From assembly GCA_027577415.1 (NCBI GenBank), contig JANBQS010000117.1, positions 1-33,602 on the forward strand: a stretch of 33,602 nt of DNA. The letters run 5' to 3'. Made by a program: the position numbers and the translations under genes. Below the pieces are notes generated by a model, which made no database searches, was not told where the DNA came from, and worked only from the letters and a program-made list of their open reading frames with translations. Numbering within the stretch: the first letter of the stretch is position 1; each line of letters starts with the position of its first letter. Positions 1 through 10,120 of this stretch are shown here, one piece after another. The DNA is from Coemansia sp. RSA 922. Its lineage: Eukaryota; Kickxellomycota; Kickxellomycetes; Kickxellales; Kickxellaceae.

Positions 1-552
1 CCGTTCCGGTACATGCGCGACAACAACCTTGTCTATGGATACACAATTGCACCGACGGAAAAGGAGCTGACGGTCGAGACACTGTGGAATACCACTCGCA
101 GGTGGATGATTGAGAACCCCGAACACTTGCCGGAGAAGAGCTTCATCCACTGGGCGATCAACGAGAAAAGCAAGTATACGATGTGTCACTTTTGGTCCAA
201 TTTCGAAATCGTCGACTTGTCGTTCTACCGTAGCGCGGCATACGAGTCATATTTCCAGCATTTGGATCGCGCTGGTGGGTTCTTTTATGAGCGGTGGGGC
301 GATGCGCCAGTGCATTCGATTGCGGCGTCGATGCTTTTGCGCAAGGAGCAGATCCATTGGTTTGAAGATGTTGGGTATCATCATCCTGGGTATGCGCACT
401 GTCCTAACAAGCCCGAGATGCACCGTAACTGCATCTGTGACAAGGGACAGAACTTCATGTATCATGGCATGTGCAATCGTCGCTTTGCTGAAGTCGGCGA
501 CATTTACAAGGACCAGGCGTTGGAACTAGCTCATCTTCCAGACCGCAAGTAG
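1..552 (+). CDS. Alpha-1,2-mannosyltransferase, KRE2/KTR/MNT1 family (GT15), C-terminal part
   Basis: Type II Golgi enzyme family that adds alpha-1,2-linked mannose from GDP-mannose to O- and N-linked glycans of cell-wall proteins. The window opens inside the gene: the frame is already open at base 1 and runs 183 codons to TAG at 550-552, so the membrane anchor and the first half of the catalytic domain lie to the left. The segment carries family hallmarks: a CHFWSNFEI block, whose Glu aligns with the proposed nucleophile of yeast Kre2p, and then GGFFYERWGDAPVHSIAA, with Cys-rich sequence near the end (CPNKPEMHRNCICD). No intron or break is visible. Which KRE2/KTR paralogue it is cannot be told from this half. 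An AATAAA lies about 100 bases after the stop. Family assignment is firm; the exact linkage made is inference. Confidence 0.93.
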   Translation, partial: PFRYMRDNNLVYGYTIAPTEKELTVETLWNTTRRWMIENPEHLPEKSFIHWAINEKSKYTMCHFWSNFEIVDLSFYRSAAYESYFQHLDRAGGFFYERWGDAPVHSIAASMLLRKEQIHWFEDVGYHHPGYAHCPNKPEMHRNCICDKGQNFMYHGMCNRRFAEVGDIYKDQALELAHLPDRK

Positions 553-655
553 TCGTTGTATCTCAATTGGGTGTTTTTTTTATTATGGAAAGTACCCTGT
601 CAAAATAACAATAGCACCAGGAAAGAAAAAATAATATATAACTGCCTACTCTTTC

Positions 656-661
656 AATAAA
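656..661 (+). terminator. Polyadenylation hexamer of the mannosyltransferase gene
   Basis: AATAAA lies 104 bases after the mannosyltransferase stop, in AT-rich sequence. It is a plausible 3'-end signal; the cleavage site itself is not visible. Confidence 0.5.
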
Positions 662-667
662 ATGTGA

Positions 668-850
668 GATTCCTTCCTAGCCCCATGTTCCCTACCGCTC
701 CACCGCAAGCTGCGTTTGGATGCGTTTCTCAGCCAAAAGAAAGCCGATCTTTGCCACATGAACGACATATGCAAAGAGTTCAGTAAGTCCATCGTGTCCA
801 ACAAGCCTGGTGGGTTTAGTTATTTTCGATTGGTTTTGTCAAGTTATTAA
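668..850 (+). other. Orphan exon-like open frame between the mannosyltransferase and uL15m
   Basis: A 60-codon frame without an in-frame ATG lies in the 428-base gap between two genes. Its middle (681-782) is bracketed by splice-like signals: TTCCTAG ends at 680 and GTAAGT starts at 783. The enclosed peptide, containing LSQKKADLCHMNDICKEFS, has an ordinary non-repetitive composition unlike the surrounding AT-rich sequence. I do not recognise it. It could be an internal exon of a small gene, a relic exon, or chance. The sequence after 850 (stop-rich, AT-rich) shows no obvious partner exon. Confidence 0.22.
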
Positions 851-980
851 TCATGAATCGACTGATCCGATGATTATCAAAATGTGTGGGAGATAAGTGG
901 CCATTTTTGCCCTATTGATTATTTTTTTCATAAGCACAAAATTTGAATTATAGTACTATTTTTTATTCTCAATTTGTGAT

Positions 981-1811
981 ATGCTGAAATCGACCGTTCA
1001 AAGAGCTTCGGCGAGCGCTCTTGCGCAGCTACAAAGGCAATTCAGCAGTCGGTTCTCGCTGAGCAGCACCAAAAATACTGGCAGCAGATTACTCAGCACA
1101 CAAGTGACTGATTCGACGGTGTTTCGCGTAGCACGGCCGACTAAGGCCTTGGCGCTGAATGAGCTGCGAGACAATCATGGAGCACGCAAGGTGAGGAAGC
1201 GTTTAGGACGTGGACACGGGTCGGGGCACGGCAAGACGTGTGGAAGAGGACACAAGGGCCAAAACTCTCGCGCGGGTAACGGTAAGCCCGGGCCTGGCTT
1301 CGAAGGTGGGCAAACACCACTGACGCAGGTATTCCCTAAGCGCGGGTTCAAGAACGCGTTGCGTCGCGAGCTTCAGCCCCTGAACCTGGACCGTATCCAG
1401 CATTTTATCAACACTGGTCGGTTGGATCCATCAAAGCCCATTACCCTGCGCGAGATCTATCGGTCCAACTTGGTCCGCTTCACTGATGGCGTGTCTCTTT
1501 TGGCTCGTGGCTCGCATGTTTTGTCGACGCCCATTACTATTGAAGTGTCGCGTGCTAGTGAGGCGGCTATTAAGTGTGTGGAGGCGCTGGGTGGCCGAGT
1601 TGTCTGCGTTTATCATAATAAGTTGGCCTTGCGTGCGCTTTTGCACCCGCAAAAGTTTGCTGTGCTGCCAAAGTCTGCCATGCCTATGACTGCAAAGCTA
1701 CGTCGTATGTATTCGGACCCTGTGCGTCGCGGTTTCTTGGCTCCTGAGATCAGCAAGGAGTACACGCCTACTAGCTTTAACTTTGAGCGCGTCGAGCGGG
1801 CTGAAGCATGA
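981..1811 (+). CDS. Mitochondrial large-subunit ribosomal protein uL15m (MRPL10/L15 type)
   Basis: Component of the mitochondrial 54S ribosomal subunit. The 276-residue frame starts at the first ATG and begins with about 45 residues rich in Ser, Arg, Gln and Ala with almost no acidic residues, as expected for a mitochondrial presequence. The bacterial L15 core follows: the Gly/Arg/His-rich N-terminal arm at about residues 69-110 (RKRLGRGHGSGHGKTCGRGH, then GFEGGQTPL), the KRGF motif near 120, and the C-terminal block ALGGRVVCVYHN with a LRALLHP extension. That extension and a C-terminal tail of about 50 residues make it longer than bacterial L15 (about 145), as is usual for fungal mitochondrial forms. 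No intron. Identification is firm. Confidence 0.94.
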   Translation: MLKSTVQRASASALAQLQRQFSSRFSLSSTKNTGSRLLSTQVTDSTVFRVARPTKALALNELRDNHGARKVRKRLGRGHGSGHGKTCGRGHKGQNSRAGNGKPGPGFEGGQTPLTQVFPKRGFKNALRRELQPLNLDRIQHFINTGRLDPSKPITLREIYRSNLVRFTDGVSLLARGSHVLSTPITIEVSRASEAAIKCVEALGGRVVCVYHNKLALRALLHPQKFAVLPKSAMPMTAKLRRMYSDPVRRGFLAPEISKEYTPTSFNFERVERAEA

Positions 1812-3809
1812 TTTATATACAAAAAATACACCATTTAGCTCTTTGCAAAGCTTTCTCTCTCAATCTTGTGAAGGTAGATCTCTCAGCAATGCGCCCTGCT
1901 TGCGCAAGTCCTCCCCCAAGCGATTCACCCTGTCACTCGCCTCACTATTGCTTCCAGCGCGTGTCACAGTCATGCCTTTTTTTTCTTCTCTATTTTTATT
2001 TTTTTGCTATTTTTATTTTATCAGTTCTATAATTTTTTTCGTTGACGCTCTCATGCCCGTGGCTCTGGCTAGCAGTCATAGCGAAGCCTCAGATAAGCGG
2101 TGGTGGTGGGTGTCGGAGGAGCCACCGCCAAACAGTACTGTCGTAAGGGCGACAATGTATTTATCGGCTCTGTGCACGTGGTCTTTACTTCTCTTGGCCG
2201 GGCGGGTATCGCACAGCTGGTCTGTTGCCCCTGCCAATGACGAGGCTGAAGTCGTGTCGTCATCGCAGGTAAGAATTACACAGATGAAATGGGAGCAGTA
2301 GCGATATGCAATATCGCCACTAAGCCATGTATGGCGCTCCTATACTCACTCACACAAGGCACGGTTACAACATGTTTGGTCGGCCCTTTTTTCGCCAAAG
2401 ATATTCGCCGTTTTTGTACAAGTTCAACCTTTCATCTCTTTTTTCTTTCTTCATTGCTTCCCCTCCTCCTCCACCTGCAGCCTATTAATAGTTTATTTTA
2501 CTAATCGGGTTACAATCGCTGCTTGTCTATTGGGCCGTGTAGCTTGTTTGGTACGACAAACCTTCTATATGCGAGTCAAAGGTAATTATTCCCGAGGTCA
2601 ATATAATGTGAATTATAGTTTTTTTTTGAGATGCTAAACATCTTGCACAATCGATGTGTAGGATTTTGTTACAATTGAGCTCCCCACAGATATGCACTTG
2701 GAAAAGGTAAAGCTTCTCTCCTTCAATTATGCATGGCGTTCATAGACATTTACTGAGCGCAGTCATGTTATTCCTTGGTTAATTTTGTCATCGCTGATCT
2801 AGCTCGATATATTTTTATTACTGCGCCTTTCCTCCTCCTCCACATACACAAATCTGTACTAGTCGTTGTTATCGGCTATATCTCCACACTTTTTTTTTTT
2901 TTTTTTTTCCATTGCGCTTACTGCGTGACACATGTACCTGAAACAATTACGTTTATGTGTGATCGGACAATCCTGACTACTTTTCTATTTGGTGATTATG
3001 CTTTATTGCTGAGACCGAAACACGTTTCACTACTATGTCCCTCTCTCCCCCTCACTGGAGTGGGTGTTCCTAACTCGATGCCAGAAAATGGCTAGCTAGT
3101 GGCAGAAGGGGGTCTGTGAACTATTGCTTTGGATATGACAGACAAAAAAAAAATGGAAGAGAGGGGAAAAGGGGGGAGGGAAGCAGTATGCTTTGGACTA
3201 TTTGGTGTTATTCCAATGTTGGCGGATGCTGTGCCTTGGAACAAGGGAAGGCGCGGGCAGCTGGGCTGAGACCAGTGCTATCCCCTCCTCCCCCTTTTTT
3301 TTGGCCAAGCGAGAAGACCCTCCCTCCGGCTTGCTTGCTCCCTCTCTCCTTGGCTAGCTTGCCATGAGCCACGCCAACATTAATATAGCTGACCGTGTGG
3401 TCGCTTTTCCTCATCTTGTAATTTTTGGTTTTCTTTCTTCTTTTCTTCTTCCCCTACGCAGCTTGTTGCCACCCTAGTTTGTATTAACTCCTTGCTGCTT
3501 CAGCGTGTGCCTTTTTGAAGCTTGTTCAATATACTTATCGAGTAGTATTGTGTACGTTGTCGTTGTTACAGAAGAAGCATGGCCTCTTCCAAGAGTCCTT
3601 TTGTCCTCCCCTTTCCCCCCCCTTGCGTGTTTTGTTTCTTGTGTGTTCCTACCTTTTTTTTTGTTTTGTTTGGCACACACATGGAGGCGAGCAAAGGATC
3701 GCATCTCTGTCTTGTTTATCTACTCTGTGTGGAACTTTTTTTCTATATCCATTTCTAACGATCTTTTCTCTACGAAAAAAAAAACCAAATTATTTTTTCT
3801 TCTCTATAG
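1812..3809. other. 2-kb non-coding interval, pyrimidine-rich
   Basis: It holds the uL15m 3' end and the 5' region of the Ser-rich gene. It is dominated by T and C/T tracts, including a run of more than 20 T at about 2889-2909 and CT-rich blocks near 3280-3360 and 3400-3480. Short open frames exist, but they consist largely of Phe/Leu/Ser from the pyrimidine tracts and I do not credit them. A CAG|GTAAGA donor-like site at about 2269 and a 38-codon ATG frame at 2372-2488 are the only marginal signals. No tRNA or repeat element was recognised. A weak candidate first exon for the downstream gene (ATG at 3681) is discussed there. Confidence 0.6.
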
Positions 3810-5950
3810 TTGGATTATACTGCGTTAGACTTGTTCTGGCCTCCGACGCCTCCAACTTCTTCAGAATCTACCGCAGCCGCTGTCAAAGATCAGCCACAAA
3901 TATACAGCTCCGAAATTTCTATTACTACTGCGGAACCACCATTAGGACCGGAGATACTGGGAGACAAAATGGGTGCTGTCGAATCGCTACCTTCGTTGTC
4001 ATATCATGACCACCGCCACCACAACCATCGCCTGTTTGGCAGCAGTGACCGTCAGACAGCCACATCAGTCCAGACTGTTTCTACTGGGAACAAACCCGTG
4101 CGTAGCGCCAGTATTTGCATCTCTAGCTGTGCCTTGGAGCCAGGCGACGATAGCGGTGATTTTCTAACAGGGGACAAGGGCCAAGTCAAGCGATCTAGCA
4201 CGGCGCGTGGTCTGTTTAGAGCCTCACTTCGCCGTTACTCGTATCGCGCGCCCACTAATTGGATCCACGGCAAAGATAAGAGTGGCGCTGCGGACGCTGG
4301 AGTTGGTTGTTTGGGTGTTGCGTCTAATCGTATGCCATCGGCGGAAGATGTCAGGATCGGCAGTAGTTATACCAGGAGTATCGACGCTGTGGTGCCTCAG
4401 CTTTCAGCATCGATGCCTCATCTTCCCACGCATGTCGAGTCACTGAGAATAACTCAACTGCCACCTCTCGCCACCAATGTCCGAGTCAAAAAGGGGAGCA
4501 CGTCCATTGTTGCAGCCGCTGAATCGATACCATTCCCTACAATCGAGTTTGCAGCTGGCGACAGCAGCGCAGTGGCTGGTTTTGAGGGAAGTGGCGAGCA
4601 AGCTCCACTTATCGCTGCGTCCGGTATAGCTGAATTTCGCCAGAAGCTGGCCCGCCGTCTCTCGCGGTCCAGTCGCCAGAGCCACCGTCGCGGTGGCAAT
4701 GCTGCGAGGGAGCAGCACCAGCGTACTAGTGCCACTGACGCCGGCATTTCTCCAAATGTCGACGACGCTACTAATGCCAGCAACAGGCACTTGTTGGTCG
4801 AGTCGGATTCGTTCGCTGTAGCAATGAGTGCCGATGCTCGCCCAGTTTCATCGTCGGAGCTAGGTTGCGCTAGTATATTGGCAAAGGGCCTGGGCTTGCT
4901 TCACATAGGCGAGACTGGCGAGAGCTTGGATATGCCGCTTGCATTCGGTACTAGCTCATCCGATGTGTCAAGTGCGGACAGCGGATCTAGACTGCTCTCC
5001 GAGTCCATCGACAGTCTGTTGGAGATGCGGCTGTTCCAAGCCATGGGCGAAGCGCATACCAACACAAGTGCGAGTCAAACCGCTGATGTCGCGCCCAGGT
5101 TGCAGACTTTGAGCGCATCGTCGTCCATGTCGTCGCTTTCCACTTCGTCGTCGTCACTCACTCTGGCTGGCGACGAACCCGCGGCAGAATCGCGGCCAGC
5201 AGTACAGCTCCAAAGCGTGTCAGGCGCGTCTGGGGTGAGCGCTAGTGGGTCAGAGATCCTCGACTACGAAGATTTCATGTATCTGAGTGCCTGCGAGAAT
5301 CACCGTCCTCGCTTGCTGCCTTCAGCAACTGCGAATGACGACGACTCTGCGGTGCGTATCGCCAGCCGCAGTAAGGGCGCCTGCGGAGACTATGAGGATG
5401 CGCGCAAATGGTGGCCGCGCTGCGTTATGCCAGCGCAGAACATGCAGTACATGCCCAAGCTCAGCCTAATCCTTGCCCGCGAAGGACATAAGCTAATGGG
5501 TGACAGGCACCACAGCTCCGAGTCGATTCCTCTGCTGCAGTCTGACTCGCCGCGTCTCCTCCGTGCGCGTAGCGAGGGCGCCATTGGCAGGGCTGGCAGT
5601 GACACTGAAAGATACGCGGCGAATGGCGTCAAGCGCCGCATGGATTTCTGGGATGTCCTTGGGCGCTGTCCCATGCGTCCTACGTCGTCGCTGGCACTGG
5701 CGTCGCTGAAGGACATGGCAAAGTCCAGTGCTGATGCGTGTGGATATGTTGGCAATAACAGAAAGTCTGACTGCGAGAACCGCGGCGCCGAGGATAGTGG
5801 CTATGTGGCGAGCAGCCTGGCTGACTCGGCTAGCGACAGCGACGAAGATAGCGATAGCGATAATGAGTCGACGCCGGCATATGGCATGCTGCTGGGGTTG
5901 TCGGCTAAGCAGTCACCATCTACAGGGCAGCGTGGTAGTGGAATTGGGCC

Positions 5951-6016
<66 letters not shown>

Positions 6017-6140
6017 CGGTGGCAGCAGCAGCAACGCTAGCAATAAGCACCGCACTAAGCGTGTGCTGAGCGAGCCTATGCAGTACATCTTGTACAACTC
6101 GTATCTCCGCTACTATGGCCGGCCTGGTGAGGCGCAATAG
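3810..6140 (+). CDS. Ser-rich, polyQ-containing protein of unknown function
   Basis: I do not recognise this protein. The frame is open from 3810 to TAG at 6138-6140 (776 codons); its first in-frame ATG is at 3969, in good context (CAAAATGG). Codons 1-53, before that ATG, still read like protein. The codon just before 3810 is TAG and coincides with a good 3' splice site (TTTTTTCTTCTCTATAG) with a TTCTAAC branch-like box at 3753-3759, so an upstream exon is likely. One weak candidate is ATG 3681 with a GTTTAT donor at 3714. Counting from 3810: Ser/Ala-rich and mostly disordered, with an RRYSYRAPTNWIHGK block near 142-156, an acidic EILDYEDFMYL segment near 483, KRRMDFWDVLGRCPM near 610, an acidic Ser/Asp run at about 671-688, 21 Gln at 715-735, and a basic-aromatic end (MQYILYNSYLRYYG). 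Short RSxS-type sites suggest a phosphorylated regulatory protein; that is inference. Its 3' end faces the receptor gene 119 bases away. Confidence 0.72.
5952..6014 (+). repeat. Uninterrupted (CAG)21 trinucleotide repeat
   Basis: Twenty-one perfect CAG codons encode polyglutamine in the Ser-rich protein, preceded by GGGCCG and followed by CGCGGTGG. There are no CAA interruptions, so length is expected to be unstable by slippage. Antisense frames through it read poly-Ala or poly-Cys and are artefacts. Confidence 0.98.
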
Positions 6141-6259
6141 AGGGCCAGCCATTAATCTATTAATACTTGTACGTTCAACTACCTTTTTTATATCATATAC
6201 GACACTAGATTTCATTTTATTTTTTGTACTAAACTTTACAGTAGATGTTGATTACTCAA

Positions 6260-9200
6260 TTATCTGTCGGGAAAAGGTCGGTTGACGGCTGATGAGCGGG
6301 GCGACTCTTCAAGGTCGGCCTCTTCCCAGCCGCTGAGTACTGGCTGGTGGTGATGCTGGACGTGAGGCCCAGAGGCGGAGAATTGCGAGATGCTGCTGGC
6401 GTCGTGAGCTGAGAGCGCATCCATGTGCGACCAGGCCACGCAGTCACTGCCGTCGTGTAGAGTGTCGGACTGCATGGCGTTGGATGTGCGGTCAGCGCGG
6501 CGGATGTTGAGGCTGTCGACGTTGAAGACAAACCTGCGGTCGGCGCTTCCAACCGACGTCAACGAGATCGATCGCTGGTGGTATCTCCCGCCATGATGGT
6601 GCGCAGATCGTCCGCGACTATGGTGATGCGCAGGCGCGCCGGGGTTCATCGTCCTGTGCTTGCCCTCTGCCGAGAGCCGATGGTGGCCATGCTGCGGCTG
6701 CGGCTGCTGCTGAGACTGCGGCTGCTGGTGGTAGTAGTGCTGGCGGTGGTGGTGGTAGTACGGATCATGCCAGTTGCTCGATGGGCGGCGGTCGTGCGAG
6801 GCGCGAGGCGTGTATACAGCGTCAGAATGCAAGTAAACAAGCGACGGCTGGTGGTGGAAGCGGTGCTGGCTATGCGGCGCAAAGCTGTTGGGTGCTTTGC
6901 CGCCGCTGGCGCCGCTGGAGCTGCCTGCGTTGTTGTAGCTGGATGGCGGAATGCCGCTGGGCAGGCTGACATCAGAGTTGTCGGCCTGCGTGTCAAAAAT
7001 GTGATACAAGGCCATGTCCAAGAGCCCCTGCGTCGAGAGTAGGAGTATGGCGGCGGCGTAGACCTTTGTCAGCACGCCGTCGGAGGCGTTGATCGAGTGG
7101 AGTGTCGACCACACTACCATACACAGCTGCGTCACTAGTGGCACCATTGCCCGCGTTGCCACTCGCAATGCTCCTGTGGCGACCAGCATGTGTACTCGCC
7201 GCTCAATCCGCTGCATCTGACCCTGCGTCTCGCTACGCTTTCCGCCGCCCTTACGACTGCCGCTAAACAGTCCGCCAATAAGCCAGCCTAGCAGGCCCCG
7301 ACTCTGCGCCTTGTTGCGAGTCTTTGCACTATTGTTTGCTGCTGCTGACAAGTTTGCGGGCTTGCCAGGCTGCAAGTGGACTGCCAGCCCACTGCCTCCG
7401 CCTGTCGGCTTTGCTGTGGCGCCGATATGTGCCAGCGAGGGCTTGGGCAAGAGTCCCAGGGGCGCTGCTGTTTCTCCCGAATTGAAGGGCTGGCTGCCGT
7501 ACCGCCGGCCATGGGCAAATGTAGCGCCTGACTGGTGCTGGAGGCTGGCATCTTGCGGCATCGACAGCTGGCGGGCGTGTCTTGTAGCCATGTACGCAGC
7601 AGCACTGGCTTCGCTCTGCTCTTGCTCTACTGGCGAAGTCGCATAGGCGTGGCTGGCAACGGCTCCAGATGGCACTGGCATGGACATGTGCTTGGCCATG
7701 CGGCGACACTTTTGGCCACCAGCTGGCGCCGCTACCGAGCGCTGTGCATAGAACCCGTACAGCGGGCGATGTTCGACGGCCAGCGGCGAAGCCTTTTGAG
7801 TCTGGGTTGCTACCGCAGTTGTCGATGCGTACGAGGGCTTGTGGATAAGGCGGCGGCTGCTGTCCCAGGGCTGCGCAGCTGAGATCCTCGACGACTCGGA
7901 GTCATTGGCTAATCCCGTCATATACACCAAGCCAGAGGACAATGGCCGATGATATTGAATTTTGTTGTCGGCAATGCTGCTGCTGCCCGGCCGCGATAGC
8001 CCGGCATTGCTCCACTGCTGTCTGCTCAGACTGTAGTATCGAGCCGCGCTGATAATCTCGCTGTGGTGGCGCATCGACCGCTCAGAGTGCATCCCGCCGC
8101 TGCCCTGCGACGACATGGAGCAGCGCTTGCAGCTCTCGCAAATGCTGTTGCGCCCGCTGCTTGATGTACGACCAGAGTACTGTGGTATATCGGGATACTG
8201 CGGCATATGCGACTGAGCCGTGCGGTTTGCTGCCATAGTGTTGCCTGTCGTGTGACGTAGACACTCGGTTGGTACCAGTGCAGAGTCGCGCGACCGCGAT
8301 GTCATTGGCCGCCGTCCATGTAGCGCCTCATGTGCCAGTGCTACTGGGTGGTTGGGCGGGTAGATCATCAGCGGTGCTGGTCTGCATCTGGAGCCAGCGC
8401 CGTTACCCGTAGCTGTGCCATTGTCTACCCCAGGGCTAGTCTCGTTGGCTCCGCCTCGCGATAGGCCAAGCGATTCCCGACTGGCTAGCGGCGTCGACCT
8501 CGCAGCAAATGTTGCTGCTGCTATTCCACTACCGACATTGTTGCCAGCAATATTTGGTGGTGCGTCGGCCGCTACAACTAGATTGCTGCGGTTGTGGTAG
8601 TAGTAGTTTGTCGATACTCCTGCTGCCATCTGCGAGTGCCGAGCTCCAGCAGCGTCTATTGATGAGTAGTAGAACGAAGCCATTTGCGTACTATCCGTTG
8701 GCTTAATATGCTCTGCACTTCCGCCATTGGCAGCAGCCTGAGCAGCAGCGTTGGATGGGTGCATGATAAACGACATTAGGTCGCGGCGCTCATTGGACAG
8801 AATAACGCCGACATAGATCGAAGTGCCAATAAGAAATAAAAGCGACAATATCACCCAAATGTTGAGCGTTACCCAGACCCAGCGCAATGATATAGAGGTT
8901 CCTCGCGCAAACCAGCACAAATTCAACTCGTCGTCATGCTGCGCTGTAGCCATGATCGCCGGTAAAACACTAAGAGCAAGTGAGGCGGCTAGTGTCGAGC
9001 AGCTATAGATCATATCGGTGCGCCGCTGTTTCCGAGGCTGAATCGGCTGTAAGTTACGCAACCGCATAGCTGATCGAGAGGCAAATGCTGCCAAAAAGAA
9101 CAAGTAAAAGAGCTGGATCCACTGGTAAAAGAACAGCGACGCTGTACACCCGCCTACATCATCAGCCGCCGTAGTGTTGACAATCCATAGTGTGTGTAGC

Positions 9201-10120
9201 AAAAAGTCGATACCAGATAGTACGGCGATTTTGCTCGATGGAATTCGCGGTAATTTACGCTTTCTTCTCCCACTGCCAAATATATCCAGTACCGCCGGCG
9301 TTCCCGCCGACCGGTCTATTCCCCGACGCGGCAGTATGCGGGAGAGCAGATCGCGTCCAGGTACTAGCAAGCGGCGAGGTGGCTGACTGATATCAATAGG
9401 CGTCGAGACGCTGTTCTCTAACGACGTGTGTCGCTGTGGCTGATACTGGTATTGCGGCTTTCGGTCGACTGCAATTGATAGAGGCTGGATAGTCAAAGGC
9501 GGTACTCGTGACTTTGGGGGCTGGTGGTAGTGTTTGGCCCACCCTCGAAACGTATCCGCATTACCAGTACTTTGAGTCAGCCCAACTGCGATCGACTGCG
9601 ACTTGCTGTGGTGGCTACCAACATCGCCATCGTCTTTGCTGTAAGCGTCGGCAGGTCGGCCACAGCTAGTAGCACGGGAGCTAGTACGAGTGCGCATCGA
9701 TGCTGCTGTGCCCTGCAATGTATGTGGTAGCGGAGGCATACTGCTACGTTGCAAATTTAGCGCTGGAATCCTGCTACTCAGGATCGTCTGCATCGGTATG
9801 CTGTTCTGGATTGGCTGCCCACTGATACTGCCGTTGAGATGGCGTACGGGCCGGTTCTGCGGAGAGAAAAAGTGCGTTTTGTTGACACCTGGCGTGGCTA
9901 GCGATGACTCGCACGAAAAACATGCTGCGGGTGGTACTGATGATACTCCACCACCGCCTGCGCCCATGCTAGCCTCGATTATTCTCCGCTGATGTGCTCG
10001 AAACTGGAGTAGCATGCGAATATAGGAGACTACCACTACTAGTGATGCGATGGCTGATATGATACTGAGTATGATGGCCGCTAACCGAGCCCCAGCGATT
10101 TCTGTCGTATCGCCGTACAT
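6260..10120 (-). CDS. Seven-transmembrane receptor, cAMP-receptor-like/Git3-like GPCR class, with giant loops
   Basis: Predicted plasma-membrane G-protein-coupled receptor of 1286 residues in one exon, starting at the ATG read from 10120. Hydrophobic segments, by eye: TM1 about 11-39, TM2 297-316, TM3 327-350, TM4 370-392, TM5 413-441, TM6 989-1010, TM7 1016-1040. Cys325 just before TM3 and Cys402 in NLCWFARG between TM4 and TM5 are placed for the usual extracellular disulphide; the CW pair is typical of the cAMP-receptor-like/secretin-related group. The loop between TM1 and TM2 is about 255 residues and that between TM5 and TM6 about 545, both Ser/Ala/Arg/His-rich and probably disordered. 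The C-tail (about 245) is rich in His, Gln and Tyr. The ligand is unknown; in fungi such receptors usually act through G-alpha on cAMP signalling. The seven-helix reading is strong, the subclass moderate. Confidence 0.75.
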   Translation of the reverse strand: MYGDTTEIAGARLAAIILSIISAIASLVVVVSYIRMLLQFRAHQRRIIEASMGAGGGGVSSVPPAACFSCESSLATPGVNKTHFFSPQNRPVRHLNGSISGQPIQNSIPMQTILSSRIPALNLQRSSMPPLPHTLQGTAASMRTRTSSRATSCGRPADAYSKDDGDVGSHHSKSQSIAVGLTQSTGNADTFRGWAKHYHQPPKSRVPPLTIQPLSIAVDRKPQYQYQPQRHTSLENSVSTPIDISQPPRRLLVPGRDLLSRILPRRGIDRSAGTPAVLDIFGSGRRKRKLPRIPSSKIAVLSGIDFLLHTLWIVNTTAADDVGGCTASLFFYQWIQLFYLFFLAAFASRSAMRLRNLQPIQPRKQRRTDMIYSCSTLAASLALSVLPAIMATAQHDDELNLCWFARGTSISLRWVWVTLNIWVILSLLFLIGTSIYVGVILSNERRDLMSFIMHPSNAAAQAAANGGSAEHIKPTDSTQMASFYYSSIDAAGARHSQMAAGVSTNYYYHNRSNLVVAADAPPNIAGNNVGSGIAAATFAARSTPLASRESLGLSRGGANETSPGVDNGTATGNGAGSRCRPAPLMIYPPNHPVALAHEALHGRRPMTSRSRDSALVPTECLRHTTGNTMAANRTAQSHMPQYPDIPQYSGRTSSSGRNSICESCKRCSMSSQGSGGMHSERSMRHHSEIISAARYYSLSRQQWSNAGLSRPGSSSIADNKIQYHRPLSSGLVYMTGLANDSESSRISAAQPWDSSRRLIHKPSYASTTAVATQTQKASPLAVEHRPLYGFYAQRSVAAPAGGQKCRRMAKHMSMPVPSGAVASHAYATSPVEQEQSEASAAAYMATRHARQLSMPQDASLQHQSGATFAHGRRYGSQPFNSGETAAPLGLLPKPSLAHIGATAKPTGGGSGLAVHLQPGKPANLSAAANNSAKTRNKAQSRGLLGWLIGGLFSGSRKGGGKRSETQGQMQRIERRVHMLVATGALRVATRAMVPLVTQLCMVVWSTLHSINASDGVLTKVYAAAILLLSTQGLLDMALYHIFDTQADNSDVSLPSGIPPSSYNNAGSSSGASGGKAPNSFAPHSQHRFHHQPSLVYLHSDAVYTPRASHDRRPSSNWHDPYYHHHRQHYYHQQPQSQQQPQPQHGHHRLSAEGKHRTMNPGAPAHHHSRGRSAHHHGGRYHQRSISLTSVGSADRRFVFNVDSLNIRRADRTSNAMQSDTLHDGSDCVAWSHMDALSAHDASSISQFSASGPHVQHHHQPVLSGWEEADLEESPRSSAVNRPFPDR

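Noticed and set aside
1783..2301. 172-codon frame after uL15m
   Set aside because: It overlaps the uL15m end, passes through pyrimidine tracts and uses a non-ATG start. A CAG|GTAAGA site near 2268 is interesting but has no credible partner exon.
2372..2488. 38-codon ATG frame (MFGRPFFRQRYSPF...)
   Set aside because: Too short, Phe/Pro-rich from C/T tracts, no family recognised.
5801..6215. Antisense frames over the CAG repeat (poly-Cys, poly-Leu)
   Set aside because: Mirror products of a trinucleotide repeat inside a long + strand gene.
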